Source: Bacteriovorax sp. BSW11_IV
GTDB lineage: Bacteria; Bdellovibrionota; Bacteriovoracia; Bacteriovoracales; Bacteriovoracaceae
Assembly (NCBI RefSeq): GCF_000447755.1
Contig: NZ_AUNE01000045.1
Span: 124,001-188,000, forward strand
DNA: 64,000 nucleotides
Direction of reading: 5' to 3'
The translations under genes were made by a program, and so were the position numbers. The notes beneath the pieces are model-generated. The model searched no databases and was not told where the DNA came from. It saw only the letters and a program-made list of their open reading frames with translations. Below, piece after piece: positions 41,531 to 52,416 of the stretch (positions are counted from its first letter, which is position 1; each line of letters opens with the position of its first letter).

Positions 41531-42856
41531 GTGTCAGAAACAAACCTAAAAGACATGCAAGATTTAGTGAGTCTTTGTAAAAGAAGAGGATTCATTTTTC
41601 AAAGTTCTGAGATTTATGGTGGTCTCGCTTCATGTTGGGATTACGGTCCCCTTGGTATCGAACTAAAACAAAATATTAAAAATTCTTGGTGGAAGGCCAT
41701 GACGTTAAGAGATGACGTTGTTGGTGTTGATGCTTCTATCTTTATGCACCCAACTGTTTGGATGGCCTCTGGTCACGTTGAAGGCTTCAACGATCCTATG
41801 GTTGATTGTAAGCAGTGTAAGTCACGCTTTCGTGCAGATAAAATTGATCTAGCAAAAGCTTGTCCTGTATGTGGTAGCTCTGGCACATTTACTGAGCCAA
41901 GAGATTTCAACTTAATGTTTAAAACACAAATGGGTCCTGTAGAAGATTCTTCTGCACAAGTTTATCTAAGACCAGAAACAGCTCAAGGGATTTTCGTAAA
42001 CTTCTTGAACGTTCAACAAACAATGAGAAAGAAACTGCCATTTGGTATTTCTCAAATTGGTAAAGCTTTTAGAAATGAAATTACTCCAGGTAACTTTATT
42101 TTTAGAACTCGTGAATTCGAACAAATGGAAATGCAATACTTCATCAAGCCAGGTACTCAAAAAGATGCAATGGAGATGTGGAAAGAAATTCGTTGGAACT
42201 GGCACGTAAGTAACGGTATTCGTCCAGAGCATTTAAGATGGCATGAGCACTTAGGAAATGACCTTGCTCACTATGCAGATGCTGCTTTTGATATTGAGTA
42301 CAAGTATGCAATGGGTTGGGGTGAGATGGAAGGTATCCACTCAAGAACTGACTTCGATCTTAAGCGCCACGAAGAATTTTCTAAGAAAAATCTTAAGTAT
42401 CTTGATGCTGAAGATGGCAATAAAAAATATCTTCCATACGTACTTGAAACTTCTGTTGGATGTGACAGATGTCTTCTTGCAGTTCTTTCAGATGCCTATA
42501 GAGTTGAGAATGAAGGACAAGGAGAGGCTGAGCGTGTGGTAATGAAATTTCACCCAAGACTTGCACCAGTTAAAGTTGCCGTTCTTCCTCTTGTTAAGAA
42601 AGAGCCGGTTGAAGTTCCTGCAAGAAAACTTTTTGAAGAACTTCAAAAGAAATATCCAGCTGAATACGATGTATCGGGTTCAATTGGTAAACGTTATAGA
42701 AGACAAGATGAAATTGGTACTCCGTTCTGTATCACATTTGATTTCGATTCCCTTGAAGATAACGCTGTTACGATTAGGGATAGAGATACAATGGCCCAGG
42801 AAAGAGTATCTCTTGATAGGGTACAAGAATATCTAGACAATAAACTAAAAATGTAA
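41531..42856 (+). CDS. glyQS: Glycyl-tRNA synthetase, homodimeric type
   Basis: Class II synthetase charging tRNA-Gly, of the single-chain alpha2 type rather than the alpha2beta2 type of E. coli. Class II motifs are visible: [19 protein letters not shown] (near the start), [37 protein letters not shown] (motif 2 area), and [14 protein letters not shown]-like [19 protein letters not shown] (motif 3). I favour a GTG start at 41531, ahead of [19 protein letters not shown], because AAGGGG precedes it at good spacing; an in-frame ATG at 41492 would add 13 atypical residues. A zinc-like Cys set is in CKQCKSRF and CPVCGS. A terminator follows. Confidence 0.93.
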   Translation: MSETNLKDMQDLVSLCKRRGFIFQSSEIYGGLASCWDYGPLGIELKQNIKNSWWKAMTLRDDVVGVDASIFMHPTVWMASGHVEGFNDPMVDCKQCKSRFRADKIDLAKACPVCGSSGTFTEPRDFNLMFKTQMGPVEDSSAQVYLRPETAQGIFVNFLNVQQTMRKKLPFGISQIGKAFRNEITPGNFIFRTREFEQMEMQYFIKPGTQKDAMEMWKEIRWNWHVSNGIRPEHLRWHEHLGNDLAHYADAAFDIEYKYAMGWGEMEGIHSRTDFDLKRHEEFSKKNLKYLDAEDGNKKYLPYVLETSVGCDRCLLAVLSDAYRVENEGQGEAERVVMKFHPRLAPVKVAVLPLVKKEPVEVPARKLFEELQKKYPAEYDVSGSIGKRYRRQDEIGTPFCITFDFDSLEDNAVTIRDRDTMAQERVSLDRVQEYLDNKLKM

Positions 42857-42862
42857 TGATTG

Positions 42863-42888
42863 AAGGAGGCACGGTTGCCTCCTTTTTT
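42863..42888 (+). terminator. Terminator after glyQS
   Basis: AAGGAGGCA / TGCCTCCTT stem with a CGGT loop followed by T5-6. It is between glyQS and ppdK, only 20 bases before the latter's ATG, so ppdK needs a separate promoter or read-through. Confidence 0.9.
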
Positions 42889-42910
42889 ATGAGCTCAAGC
42901 AGAGGTAAAA

Positions 42911-45568
42911 ATGACAAAATGGGTTTATTTATTCAGTAAAAACAAAACTGAAGGTGATCGTTCAATGAAAAACCTTCTTGGTGGTAAGGGTGCCAACCTC
43001 GCAGAGATGTCTTCTCTTGGCCTCAATGTTCCTCCAGGTTTCACTGTAACTACTGAAGCATGTATCAATTATCAAAATAACAATTCAACGATTTCAGAAG
43101 ATATTAAAAAAGAAGTTCTCCAAGCTTTAAAAGAAGTTGAGGCTGCCACTGGAAAAAAATTTGGCGATGCTTCTAATCCACTTCTTTTCTCTGTTAGATC
43201 AGGAGCAAGAGTTTCAATGCCAGGGATGATGGACACAGTTCTAAATCTTGGGATGAACGATTCAACGGTTGAAGGAATGGCGAAGCTTACTGGTGACGCT
43301 AGATTCTCTTGGGATTCATACAGAAGATTTATTCAAATGTATGCTAACGTTGTTATGGGATTTAACCACTCACTTCTTGAAGCGACTCTTGAGGATCTAA
43401 AAGATGCTAGAGGAGTTCACGAAGATACACACCTAACGGCCGAAGATTGGAAAGAGCTTGTTAGTGTTTATAAGAGAATTATTCTTGAAGAAAGTGGGAA
43501 GTCATTTCCAACTGATCCAATGGAACAATTGTGGCAAGCAGTTGCTGCAGTATTTAGATCGTGGAGTAACCCAAGAGCTTTCAAATACCGCGATATCAAC
43601 GGAATTGATCACAACTGGGGAACAGCTGTAAACGTTCAGGCCATGGTCTTTGGAAATATGGGTGATGATTGTGCTACAGGTGTATGTTTTACTCGTGACC
43701 CTTCTACTGGAGATAAGCGCTTTTTCGGAGAGTATCTTATCAATGCTCAAGGGGAAGACGTGGTTGCCGGTATAAGAACACCACAACCAATCAACAATGA
43801 TTCTAAAAACGATGCCAACCAAAGTTTGAGAACACTTGAAGAAGTGATGCCTGAAACATTTGCTGAGCTTACTCGTGTTTATAAAATTCTTGAGTCTCAC
43901 TATAAAGACATGCAGGATATCGAGTTTACGATTGAAAAAAATGTTCTTTATATTCTTCAAACAAGAAATGGTAAAAGAACAGCTAAGGCCGCAATTAAGA
44001 TCGCTTCAGATCTTGTTTCTGAAGGACTTCTGTCTAAAGAAGAAGCGATTCTTAGAATCGATCCAGAAATGCTTAACCAACTTCTTCACCCAGGACTTGA
44101 TCCAAAAGCGAAGAAGAATGTTCTAACTAAAGGTCTTCCTGCATCTCCTGGTGCGGGTGCTGGTATGATCGCTTTCACTGCAGATCAAGCGGTAACTTGG
44201 GCCGAGTCTGGTAAGAAGGTTCTTCTTGTTAGACAAGAGACATCACCTGAGGATATCGGCGGAATGCACATGTCAAAAGGTATTCTAACTGCTCGTGGAG
44301 GGATGACTTCTCACGCGGCCGTTGTTGCTAGAGGGATGGGAAAGCCATGTGTAGCTGGTTGTAATGATCTAGTCATCGATTACAAAACTAAAACGATGAA
44401 AGTAAAAGGTATGACTTTCAATGAAGGTGATTACCTAACAATTGATGGTGCTACTGGTGAAGTTATTGAAGGTCTTGTGCCAACAATTGATGCTGAAATC
44501 ACGGCCGAGTTTTCAAACTTTATGAAATGGGCCGATGAATTTAGAAAGCTTGGTGTAAGAACTAATGCGGACAACCCAGAAGATTCTGCTGTTGCTAATA
44601 AATTTGGTGCAGAGGGGATTGGTCTTTGTCGTACAGAGCACATGTTCTTTGAAGCAGAGAGAGTACTTGCTGTTCGTGAGATGATCTTTGCTGAAAATAA
44701 AGCAAATAGAGAAAAGGCGCTTGCTAAACTTCTTCCATTCCAGAAAAAAGATTTCCTAGGAATCTTTAAAGAAATGAAAGGCAAGCCTGTTAATATCAGA
44801 CTTCTTGATCCACCTCTTCACGAGTTCCTTCCTCATTCTCAAGATGAGAAAGCTGAGCTTGCAGAATATCTTGGAATTGATATTCGCGAAGTAGAAGATC
44901 GTGGTGAAAAACTTCATGAGTTCAACCCAATGCTTGGACACAGAGGTTGTCGTCTTGGTGTAACTTTCCCTGAAATTTACAATATGCAAGTTCGCGCCAT
45001 TATGGAAGCGGCGGTGGAGTGTTCAGAAGCAGGTGTAGAAGTATATCCTGAAATTATGATTCCACTTGTGGCCGTAGATAAAGAGCTTTCAACTCTTCGT
45101 GGTGAAGCTGAGAACGTAATCAAAGCAGTATTTGCTGAGAAGAAAAAAATAATTAAGTATAAAATTGGTACTATGATTGAGCTTCCTCGTGCCGCAATCA
45201 CTGCTGGTGAAATTGCTCCTCACGCTGAGTTCTTCTCATTTGGTACAAACGATTTAACTCAAACAACTTTTGGTCTTTCTCGTGATGACGCTGGAAAGTT
45301 TCTTCCAGAGTATGTTGGTCGTGGAATTTTAGGAGTTGATCCTTTCGTTTCTCTTGATCAAAATGGTGTTGGCTTTCTTGTGAAGCACGCCGTAACAGAA
45401 GGAAAGAAAGTAAATCCAAATATGCACATGGGTATCTGTGGAGAGCACGGAGGAGAGCCTAAGTCTGTTGAGTTCTGTCACCATGCTGGACTTGATTACG
45501 TAAGTTGTTCACCATACCGCGTACCTATTGCAAGACTTGCAGCTGCACAAGCGGCCCTTCGTAAGTAA
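42911..45568 (+). CDS. ppdK: Pyruvate, phosphate dikinase
   Basis: PPDK interconverts pyruvate, ATP and phosphate with PEP, AMP and pyrophosphate. 885 residues: the ATP-grasp N-terminal domain (MKNLLGGKGANLAEM, RSGARVSMPGMMDTVLNLG), the swivelling phosphohistidine domain GGMTSHAAVVARGMGKPCVAGC with its catalytic His, and the C-terminal PEP/pyruvate barrel ending CGEHGGEPKSVEFCHHAGLDYVSCSPYRVP. Full length. The direction in this organism is not known; PPDK can drive gluconeogenesis from pyruvate or run pyrophosphate-based glycolysis. The downstream serine hydrolase starts 15 bases later and may be co-transcribed. Confidence 0.97.
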   Translation: MTKWVYLFSKNKTEGDRSMKNLLGGKGANLAEMSSLGLNVPPGFTVTTEACINYQNNNSTISEDIKKEVLQALKEVEAATGKKFGDASNPLLFSVRSGARVSMPGMMDTVLNLGMNDSTVEGMAKLTGDARFSWDSYRRFIQMYANVVMGFNHSLLEATLEDLKDARGVHEDTHLTAEDWKELVSVYKRIILEESGKSFPTDPMEQLWQAVAAVFRSWSNPRAFKYRDINGIDHNWGTAVNVQAMVFGNMGDDCATGVCFTRDPSTGDKRFFGEYLINAQGEDVVAGIRTPQPINNDSKNDANQSLRTLEEVMPETFAELTRVYKILESHYKDMQDIEFTIEKNVLYILQTRNGKRTAKAAIKIASDLVSEGLLSKEEAILRIDPEMLNQLLHPGLDPKAKKNVLTKGLPASPGAGAGMIAFTADQAVTWAESGKKVLLVRQETSPEDIGGMHMSKGILTARGGMTSHAAVVARGMGKPCVAGCNDLVIDYKTKTMKVKGMTFNEGDYLTIDGATGEVIEGLVPTIDAEITAEFSNFMKWADEFRKLGVRTNADNPEDSAVANKFGAEGIGLCRTEHMFFEAERVLAVREMIFAENKANREKALAKLLPFQKKDFLGIFKEMKGKPVNIRLLDPPLHEFLPHSQDEKAELAEYLGIDIREVEDRGEKLHEFNPMLGHRGCRLGVTFPEIYNMQVRAIMEAAVECSEAGVEVYPEIMIPLVAVDKELSTLRGEAENVIKAVFAEKKKIIKYKIGTMIELPRAAITAGEIAPHAEFFSFGTNDLTQTTFGLSRDDAGKFLPEYVGRGILGVDPFVSLDQNGVGFLVKHAVTEGKKVNPNMHMGICGEHGGEPKSVEFCHHAGLDYVSCSPYRVPIARLAAAQAALRK

Positions 45569-45582
45569 AGGAATGAGAGGCA

Positions 45583-46482
45583 ATGATTAATAAGTTAAGA
45601 AACATTTGCCTTGAAAATTTCGATAAACAGAACTTCGATCGCCTAGCGTTCGGAGTTCTGGATTTTAAATCTCATACATTTGAAACATTTGAAATTCACG
45701 AAGGCCATGAAGTTGATTCTGGCCTTTGTCTTTTTGATCTTGCTAGTTTAACGAAGGCCCTAACTCTAGGATTTTCTTTCGCTAAATTTAGAAGTGACAT
45801 CGACCATAAAATTTTAAGTTTAATTGAGCACAGAGCGGGACTTCCTGCCTTTGGTCGTCTTTCCAAAAAAGATTGGAAAGAGCAAATTCTAAACTACAAA
45901 ATCATAGAGGATACTCAAACTGTCTATTCAGATTATTCAGCTTTAAGAGCAATGTTAGAGCTTGAAAAAAAATGGGGAACTTCACTTTACGAAAAAGTCT
46001 CTCCTCTATGGTCAAAAGGCCTTATTCACTGGAGTGACATCACTGATTGGACAGATTGTCCCATCACTGGATGGCGCCAAGGAAAAGTCATTCAAGGTGA
46101 TGTAAATGATGACAATGCCTTTATCATAAAAGAAAAACTCACTCACGCAGGACTTTTTTCCAATATCAACTCTCTTTGTGAAACTCTCATTAACATAGAT
46201 AAAAATCACGACCTGATTGCAACCATGATGAAAGAAGAGTTTTCGCGTGGCCGTTTTATCGGTGGTTTTGACACTGTTAAAGACCTCGAAAATACGCTCG
46301 CAGGCAAAGGGGCATCTCTTTCTACCTTCGGTCATCTTGGCTTTACAGGAACTTCATTTTGGATTGATGGAGAGAAAAAGCTTGGCCACGTTCTTTTAAC
46401 AAATGAGACGAAGAAGTATTGGTATGACCGTGCTCGTTTGAATGAGCTTCGTCGCAACTTAGGTCAGATGGTATTTAATTAA
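45583..46482 (+). CDS. Beta-lactamase-related serine hydrolase
   Basis: A 299-residue protein of the class C beta-lactamase/PBP-like superfamily. The SxxK motif is in ASLTKA (residues ~55-60), IEHRAGLP is the typical family pattern after it, YSDYSALRAML supplies the Y-x-N-like site (here YSD), and GDVNDDNAFI and GHLGFTGTSFWID resemble the usual later blocks (HTGFTGT). No signal peptide, so a cytosolic or unconventional location. Family members include esterases and D-Ala-D-amino acid peptidases; the substrate is not inferable. GAGAGGCA precedes the ATG. Confidence 0.83.
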   Translation: MINKLRNICLENFDKQNFDRLAFGVLDFKSHTFETFEIHEGHEVDSGLCLFDLASLTKALTLGFSFAKFRSDIDHKILSLIEHRAGLPAFGRLSKKDWKEQILNYKIIEDTQTVYSDYSALRAMLELEKKWGTSLYEKVSPLWSKGLIHWSDITDWTDCPITGWRQGKVIQGDVNDDNAFIIKEKLTHAGLFSNINSLCETLINIDKNHDLIATMMKEEFSRGRFIGGFDTVKDLENTLAGKGASLSTFGHLGFTGTSFWIDGEKKLGHVLLTNETKKYWYDRARLNELRRNLGQMVFN

Positions 46483-46483
46483 A

Positions 46484-46783
46484 ATGCTGAAATTTATTTT
46501 AATTCCTTTATTCACTCTTTTTTCTCAATATTCTTTTTCAAATGAAGAGAAAGTTGAGTGCGTCTTAGTGGATAGAGTAAAATGTATGTGTCATGCACCC
46601 TTGATCGTTAAATGTGGTTTAATTGAGGGCCATATTGAGGCGCAGGCCTTATCTGTGAATAAAAAGTTGCCTAAACTTGGAAGTAAAATTTTCTTATCAA
46701 TAGATTCTATTCTTTATCTTGGGCCCAATGATAGAAGGCCCTTGGGAAGCTTAAAAAGCTTAATTAAAAAGCCTCAACCATAA
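46484..46783 (+). CDS. Hypothetical secreted protein, 99 aa
   Basis: Unknown. An N-terminal hydrophobic stretch (LKFILIPLFTLFSQYSFS) is a signal peptide. The short mature part has four cysteines (VECVLVDRVKCMCHAPLIVKCG), probably disulfide-bonded, and ends in a basic helix (LKSLIKKPQP). The ATG lies one base after the preceding stop, so translation may be coupled to the serine hydrolase. No terminator is seen before the next gene, 64 bases on. Confidence 0.65.
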   Translation: MLKFILIPLFTLFSQYSFSNEEKVECVLVDRVKCMCHAPLIVKCGLIEGHIEAQALSVNKKLPKLGSKIFLSIDSILYLGPNDRRPLGSLKSLIKKPQP

Positions 46784-46847
46784 TTGACATAAACTTTACT
46801 TTTAATGCTTCACTTTTCATTTATCCTGTTAGCTATTAGGAGGATAT

Positions 46848-47855
46848 ATGAAAAATATTAAGTTAATAACTTTAACTTTTGTCGTCGCTCTTCTTGGAGC
46901 AAGTTGTGCTGCACCTACGGCCAAAAAAGAAGGGGCGCAAGTATATAATGCTGTATTAGATGGGTATGAGTACCCACATGATGTGCATTTGTTTGAATTT
47001 GATAGCCAAAAACAAAAACTTAAAATGGCCTATATGTACCTTACAAACGAAGGTGCAAAAAAGACAGTCGTGCTTTTACATGGAAAGAACTTCTCAGGTT
47101 TTTATTGGGAGAAGACGGCACAACTTCTTCTAAAAGAAGGTTACAATGTTTTGATTCCAGATCAGATTGGATTTGGAAAATCGTCTAAACCAGAAAATTA
47201 TCAATATAGTTTTTCCCAGCTTGCTCTTAATACTAAAAACTTAATGGATAGTTTAAAAATTGAGAACGCGACAATTATTGGTCACTCAATGGGTGGGATG
47301 CTTGCCACAAAATTTAATAAAATTTATCCAACTTATGTAAAAAAACTCATTCTTGTTAATCCAATTGGTCTAGAAGATTATCTGCGCTACACAGAATATA
47401 AAGACGTAGAATTTTTCTATAAGAATGAGCTTAAGAAGTCGGCAGAAGGTATTCGTAAATATCAAATGGCCAACTACTATGATGGAAAATGGAGTGATGA
47501 GTATGAGGAACTTATTAAGTTTCAAGTTGGTCAAACGCTTCACAAAGACTGGCCAGTTGTTGCTTGGAATAATGCTCTAACTTATGATTTGATTTTTTCT
47601 GAACCTGTCGTAGATGATTTTAAATTTATTAAAAATCCTACTGTTCTGATTTTAGGAACTCGTGACCGTACGGGACCAGGTAAAGGTTTTATGAAAAAAG
47701 GCGAAAGCTATAAATTAGGTCAATATCAAAATCTAGGCAAAAGAGTTGTGAAAAACTTTAAAAATGCGAAGTTGATTGAGCTTGATGGTCTAGGACATAT
47801 GCCTCAGTTTGAAGATTTCGATCGCTACCAAAAAGCACTTTTAAAATCGTTATAA
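46848..47855 (+). CDS. Alpha/beta hydrolase lipoprotein
   Basis: A 335-residue exported alpha/beta hydrolase. The signal peptide ends in the lipobox LGASC, so the protein is probably lipid-anchored in the envelope. Catalytic features: oxyanion block VVLLHGKNFSGFYWEKTA, nucleophile Ser in GHSMGG, the acid in LILGTRDRTGP and His in LDGLGHMPQFED. The fold is that of lipases, esterases and haloperoxidase-type enzymes; the substrate is unknown. AGGAGGA precedes the ATG. A hairpin of unclear direction lies downstream. Confidence 0.87.
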   Translation: MKNIKLITLTFVVALLGASCAAPTAKKEGAQVYNAVLDGYEYPHDVHLFEFDSQKQKLKMAYMYLTNEGAKKTVVLLHGKNFSGFYWEKTAQLLLKEGYNVLIPDQIGFGKSSKPENYQYSFSQLALNTKNLMDSLKIENATIIGHSMGGMLATKFNKIYPTYVKKLILVNPIGLEDYLRYTEYKDVEFFYKNELKKSAEGIRKYQMANYYDGKWSDEYEELIKFQVGQTLHKDWPVVAWNNALTYDLIFSEPVVDDFKFIKNPTVLILGTRDRTGPGKGFMKKGESYKLGQYQNLGKRVVKNFKNAKLIELDGLGHMPQFEDFDRYQKALLKSL

Positions 47856-47868
47856 TATTTTTTAAAAA

Positions 47869-47890
47869 CTCCACCCAGAAATGGGTGGAG
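47869..47890 (-). terminator. Hairpin with U run only in the minus direction
   Basis: CTCCACCCA / TGGGTGGAG stem with a GAAA loop. The T run follows it only when read on the minus strand; yet both flanking genes are on the plus strand. It may terminate antisense transcription or act by the stem alone. Confidence 0.5.
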
Positions 47891-47993
47891 AGTGCTCTTA
47901 AACTTTCTTTTAAGTAAATAGTCTATATAGTTGAAAGTCTCCGAAATTATTGATGTTTATGGGAACTTCCGTGGTGTTAAATGTATTTCGTGT

Positions 47994-48008
47994 GATAATA
48001 TATTTCGA
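47994..48008 (+). promoter_or_regulatory. Possible leaderless promoter
   Basis: A GATAAT -10-like element (47994-47999) ends eight bases before the ATG at 48008 and no Shine-Dalgarno is visible. Transcription would begin at or within two bases of the start codon. Confidence 0.35.
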
Positions 48009-48727
48009 TGCTTTCAAAACTTTTTTTCACATTGTTCTTTCTTCTCAGTGGCCTTGGGGCCAACTCGAGTGAATTTACTAAATTGTGTATTGCCTCTGAT
48101 GTAGATGAAGTCGTCCCCAAATTAAGGTTTATTCTAAGCGATATTTATAATGATATTGGAATTAAGGTTAGTGTAAGGGCCTTACCTTCGGCCCGTATGA
48201 TTAAAGACTTTAGAAGTGGTGATTGTGATTCAATTGCGATTCTTTCAAAAGTTATTGAAGGGGATGAATTTATTTTCGTAGGAGATCCTGTGTTCGGCCA
48301 ACTTCCTTATGGGTTGTGGAAAAGAAAAGACTCTCATCCAGTAGATATAAAGAAGGCAAAGATAATAAGAACTCGAGGCAATATTTATGCTGACTACTAT
48401 ATGGCAAAATTTGGTTATAAAAATGCCGTTGAATCAATAGATATACCTAATGGATTTACTCTACTAGAAAAAGGAAGAGGGGATTTTTTGATAGCTGCTC
48501 AAACAAGTATTATCTTTGCCAAAGACAAAGATAAATTTGTCTTTGTTGAAGATAATGTTGAAAAGCTGGACCTCTATCACGTCATTGGACGTAAAATTTC
48601 ACGTTACGAAAAAAGCTTGGCCGTTGAAATAAAAAAGAGAATTGATAAAGGGGCCTTTGCCGTCAAGAATATTGTCGGTCAAGTTGATGATAATTATATT
48701 GAGTATTATAGAAATAATCTTAAATAG
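48008..48727 (+). CDS. Periplasmic substrate-binding-like protein
   Basis: A 239-residue exported protein of the periplasmic solute-binding type (SBP_bac_3-like layout). Signal peptide LSKLFFTLFFLLSGLGANS, then two-lobe features: KLCIASDVDEVVPKLRFILSDIYNDIGIKVSVRALPSARM (strand with the ligand loop), FRSGDCDSIAILSKVIEG, and NGFTLLEKGRGDFLIAAQTS. There is no neighbouring permease or sensor kinase, so it may be an orphan or a receptor. No ribosome binding site; the message may be leaderless. It converges with icd across a terminator. Confidence 0.75.
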   Translation: MLSKLFFTLFFLLSGLGANSSEFTKLCIASDVDEVVPKLRFILSDIYNDIGIKVSVRALPSARMIKDFRSGDCDSIAILSKVIEGDEFIFVGDPVFGQLPYGLWKRKDSHPVDIKKAKIIRTRGNIYADYYMAKFGYKNAVESIDIPNGFTLLEKGRGDFLIAAQTSIIFAKDKDKFVFVEDNVEKLDLYHVIGRKISRYEKSLAVEIKKRIDKGAFAVKNIVGQVDDNYIEYYRNNLK

Positions 48728-48738
48728 TTTAACAAAAA

Positions 48739-48765
48739 AAAGGCCACGCAAAATGCGTGGCCTTT
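48739..48765. terminator. Bidirectional terminator before icd
   Basis: Perfect 12-bp stem AAAGGCCACGCA / TGCGTGGCCTTT with a 3-base loop, T-rich on both sides. It separates the convergent genes ending at 48727 and 48770. Confidence 0.93.
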
Positions 48766-48769
48766 ATTA

Positions 48770-51025
<2,256 letters not shown>

Positions 51026-51079
51026 CTATTCGCCCCTAGAATATACTAAATCACCCCATAGTTGAATGGTTAATTTTTG

Positions 51080-52303
51080 CTACAACAGGACTTCTTTGAC
51101 CCTTTGGCGCTCATTGTAAGTCGATGACATGGTATGACCATAGGCCCCTGCATTATCAATGACTACAAAATCCCCATTTTTCATTGGGGGAAGCTTCATC
51201 GCACTACCAAAGCAGTCTGCGCTCTCACATATTGGCCCCACAATATCAGTGGAAATCTCTTTAGTTTTACGCATGACAGGATAAATATCATGGTGGGCCT
51301 CATAGAGGGCCGGTCTAATCAGATCGTTCATACCTGCATCAATGATGGTGAAATGATTGCCGCCAGAGACTTTTGTGCGGATAACTTTAGATATAAGAAT
51401 TCCCATTTTACCAACGAGAATTCTTCCTGGCTCAAAGACAATCTTTGGTCTTTCATCAGTTTTCTTGTAATAAAAAGCGTCTAAGGCCTCATGAATGGCC
51501 TTCATATACTCGGCCGTAGATGTGAGCTCTTTTCGTTCTTCTTCAGTGTAGTCGATACCAAGGCCTCCACCTAAATCTAAAAACTCTAGAGGCCTGTTTA
51601 TTTTCAAGGCAAGATCTGAGAGTTCTTTAATGGCCTCTTTTGTTGCCTTCATTTCTGTGAGCTGACTTCCGATGTGGATACTAAGGCCCACAAGTTTTGA
51701 ATGTGACCAGTATTTTTTTGACTTCAATCCTGCCAAGATGTCTTCGGCAAGAATTCCAAACTTATGAGTTTTATTTCCAGTCGCAATGTAGCGGTGGGTT
51801 TTTGCGTGGACTTGTGGATTTAGTCGAAACGCCACTCTTGCAACTTTGTTTAACTTCTTCGCGATGCGATTGATATCTGCGAGTTCTTCAAGGGATTCAA
51901 CATTAAATGAAAAGATTCCATTCTTATGGCATTTAAGGGCCATTTCAATTTCTTCATCAGTTTTTCCAACGCCTGAAAAAACAATCTTAGAAGGGTGAAT
52001 GCCTGCCTTGAGAGCAAGTTTAAGCTCTCCGCCAGAGACGACATCTGCACCTGAACCAAGTTTCCTTAACAATTTTAAGACATCTTTGTTGTTATTAGCT
52101 TTGATAGCATAGCAAATCAAAATATCGTCTAGACCTTGTTCTTGGGCCTTTAAAGTAAAATCATTGTAATAAAACTCTATGGTCTTTTTGCTGTAGAGAT
52201 AAAAAGGTGTTTGCCATTTCTGTGCAATCAAATTGAGAGATTGGCCATCAAAGTGGAGTGTGTTTTTTTTATATTCAAGTGGGGATTTCATTTTGTTTTT
52301 CAT
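51080..52303 (-). CDS. lysA: Diaminopimelate decarboxylase
   Basis: Converts meso-diaminopimelate to lysine; PLP-dependent, alanine-racemase-like fold. PLP Lys in CYAIKANNN (~residue 45), GSGADVVSGGELKLALKAG, SIHIGSQLT, DLGGGLGIDY and the second-domain CESADCFG and GAYGHTMSSTYN. The true start is uncertain: the reading frame extends to 52402, overlapping the divergent mpl start, and the ATGs at 52303 and 52291 are more likely; neither has a good ribosome binding site. Divergent from mpl, so synthesis of lysine/DAP and recycling of murein peptides share a control region. Confidence 0.9.
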   Translation of the reverse strand: MKNKMKSPLEYKKNTLHFDGQSLNLIAQKWQTPFYLYSKKTIEFYYNDFTLKAQEQGLDDILICYAIKANNNKDVLKLLRKLGSGADVVSGGELKLALKAGIHPSKIVFSGVGKTDEEIEMALKCHKNGIFSFNVESLEELADINRIAKKLNKVARVAFRLNPQVHAKTHRYIATGNKTHKFGILAEDILAGLKSKKYWSHSKLVGLSIHIGSQLTEMKATKEAIKELSDLALKINRPLEFLDLGGGLGIDYTEEERKELTSTAEYMKAIHEALDAFYYKKTDERPKIVFEPGRILVGKMGILISKVIRTKVSGGNHFTIIDAGMNDLIRPALYEAHHDIYPVMRKTKEISTDIVGPICESADCFGSAMKLPPMKNGDFVVIDNAGAYGHTMSSTYNERQRVKEVLL

Positions 52304-52416
52304 GAATTCATTATGAAGGAGATTTGGATTTCGTGAAAGAGTAACATTGAGAAAAGTTGCTAGCTCCTTTAGTAAAATGCCTATAGAATAATATGAAGTC
52401 ACTTAAGGAAGTAAAA

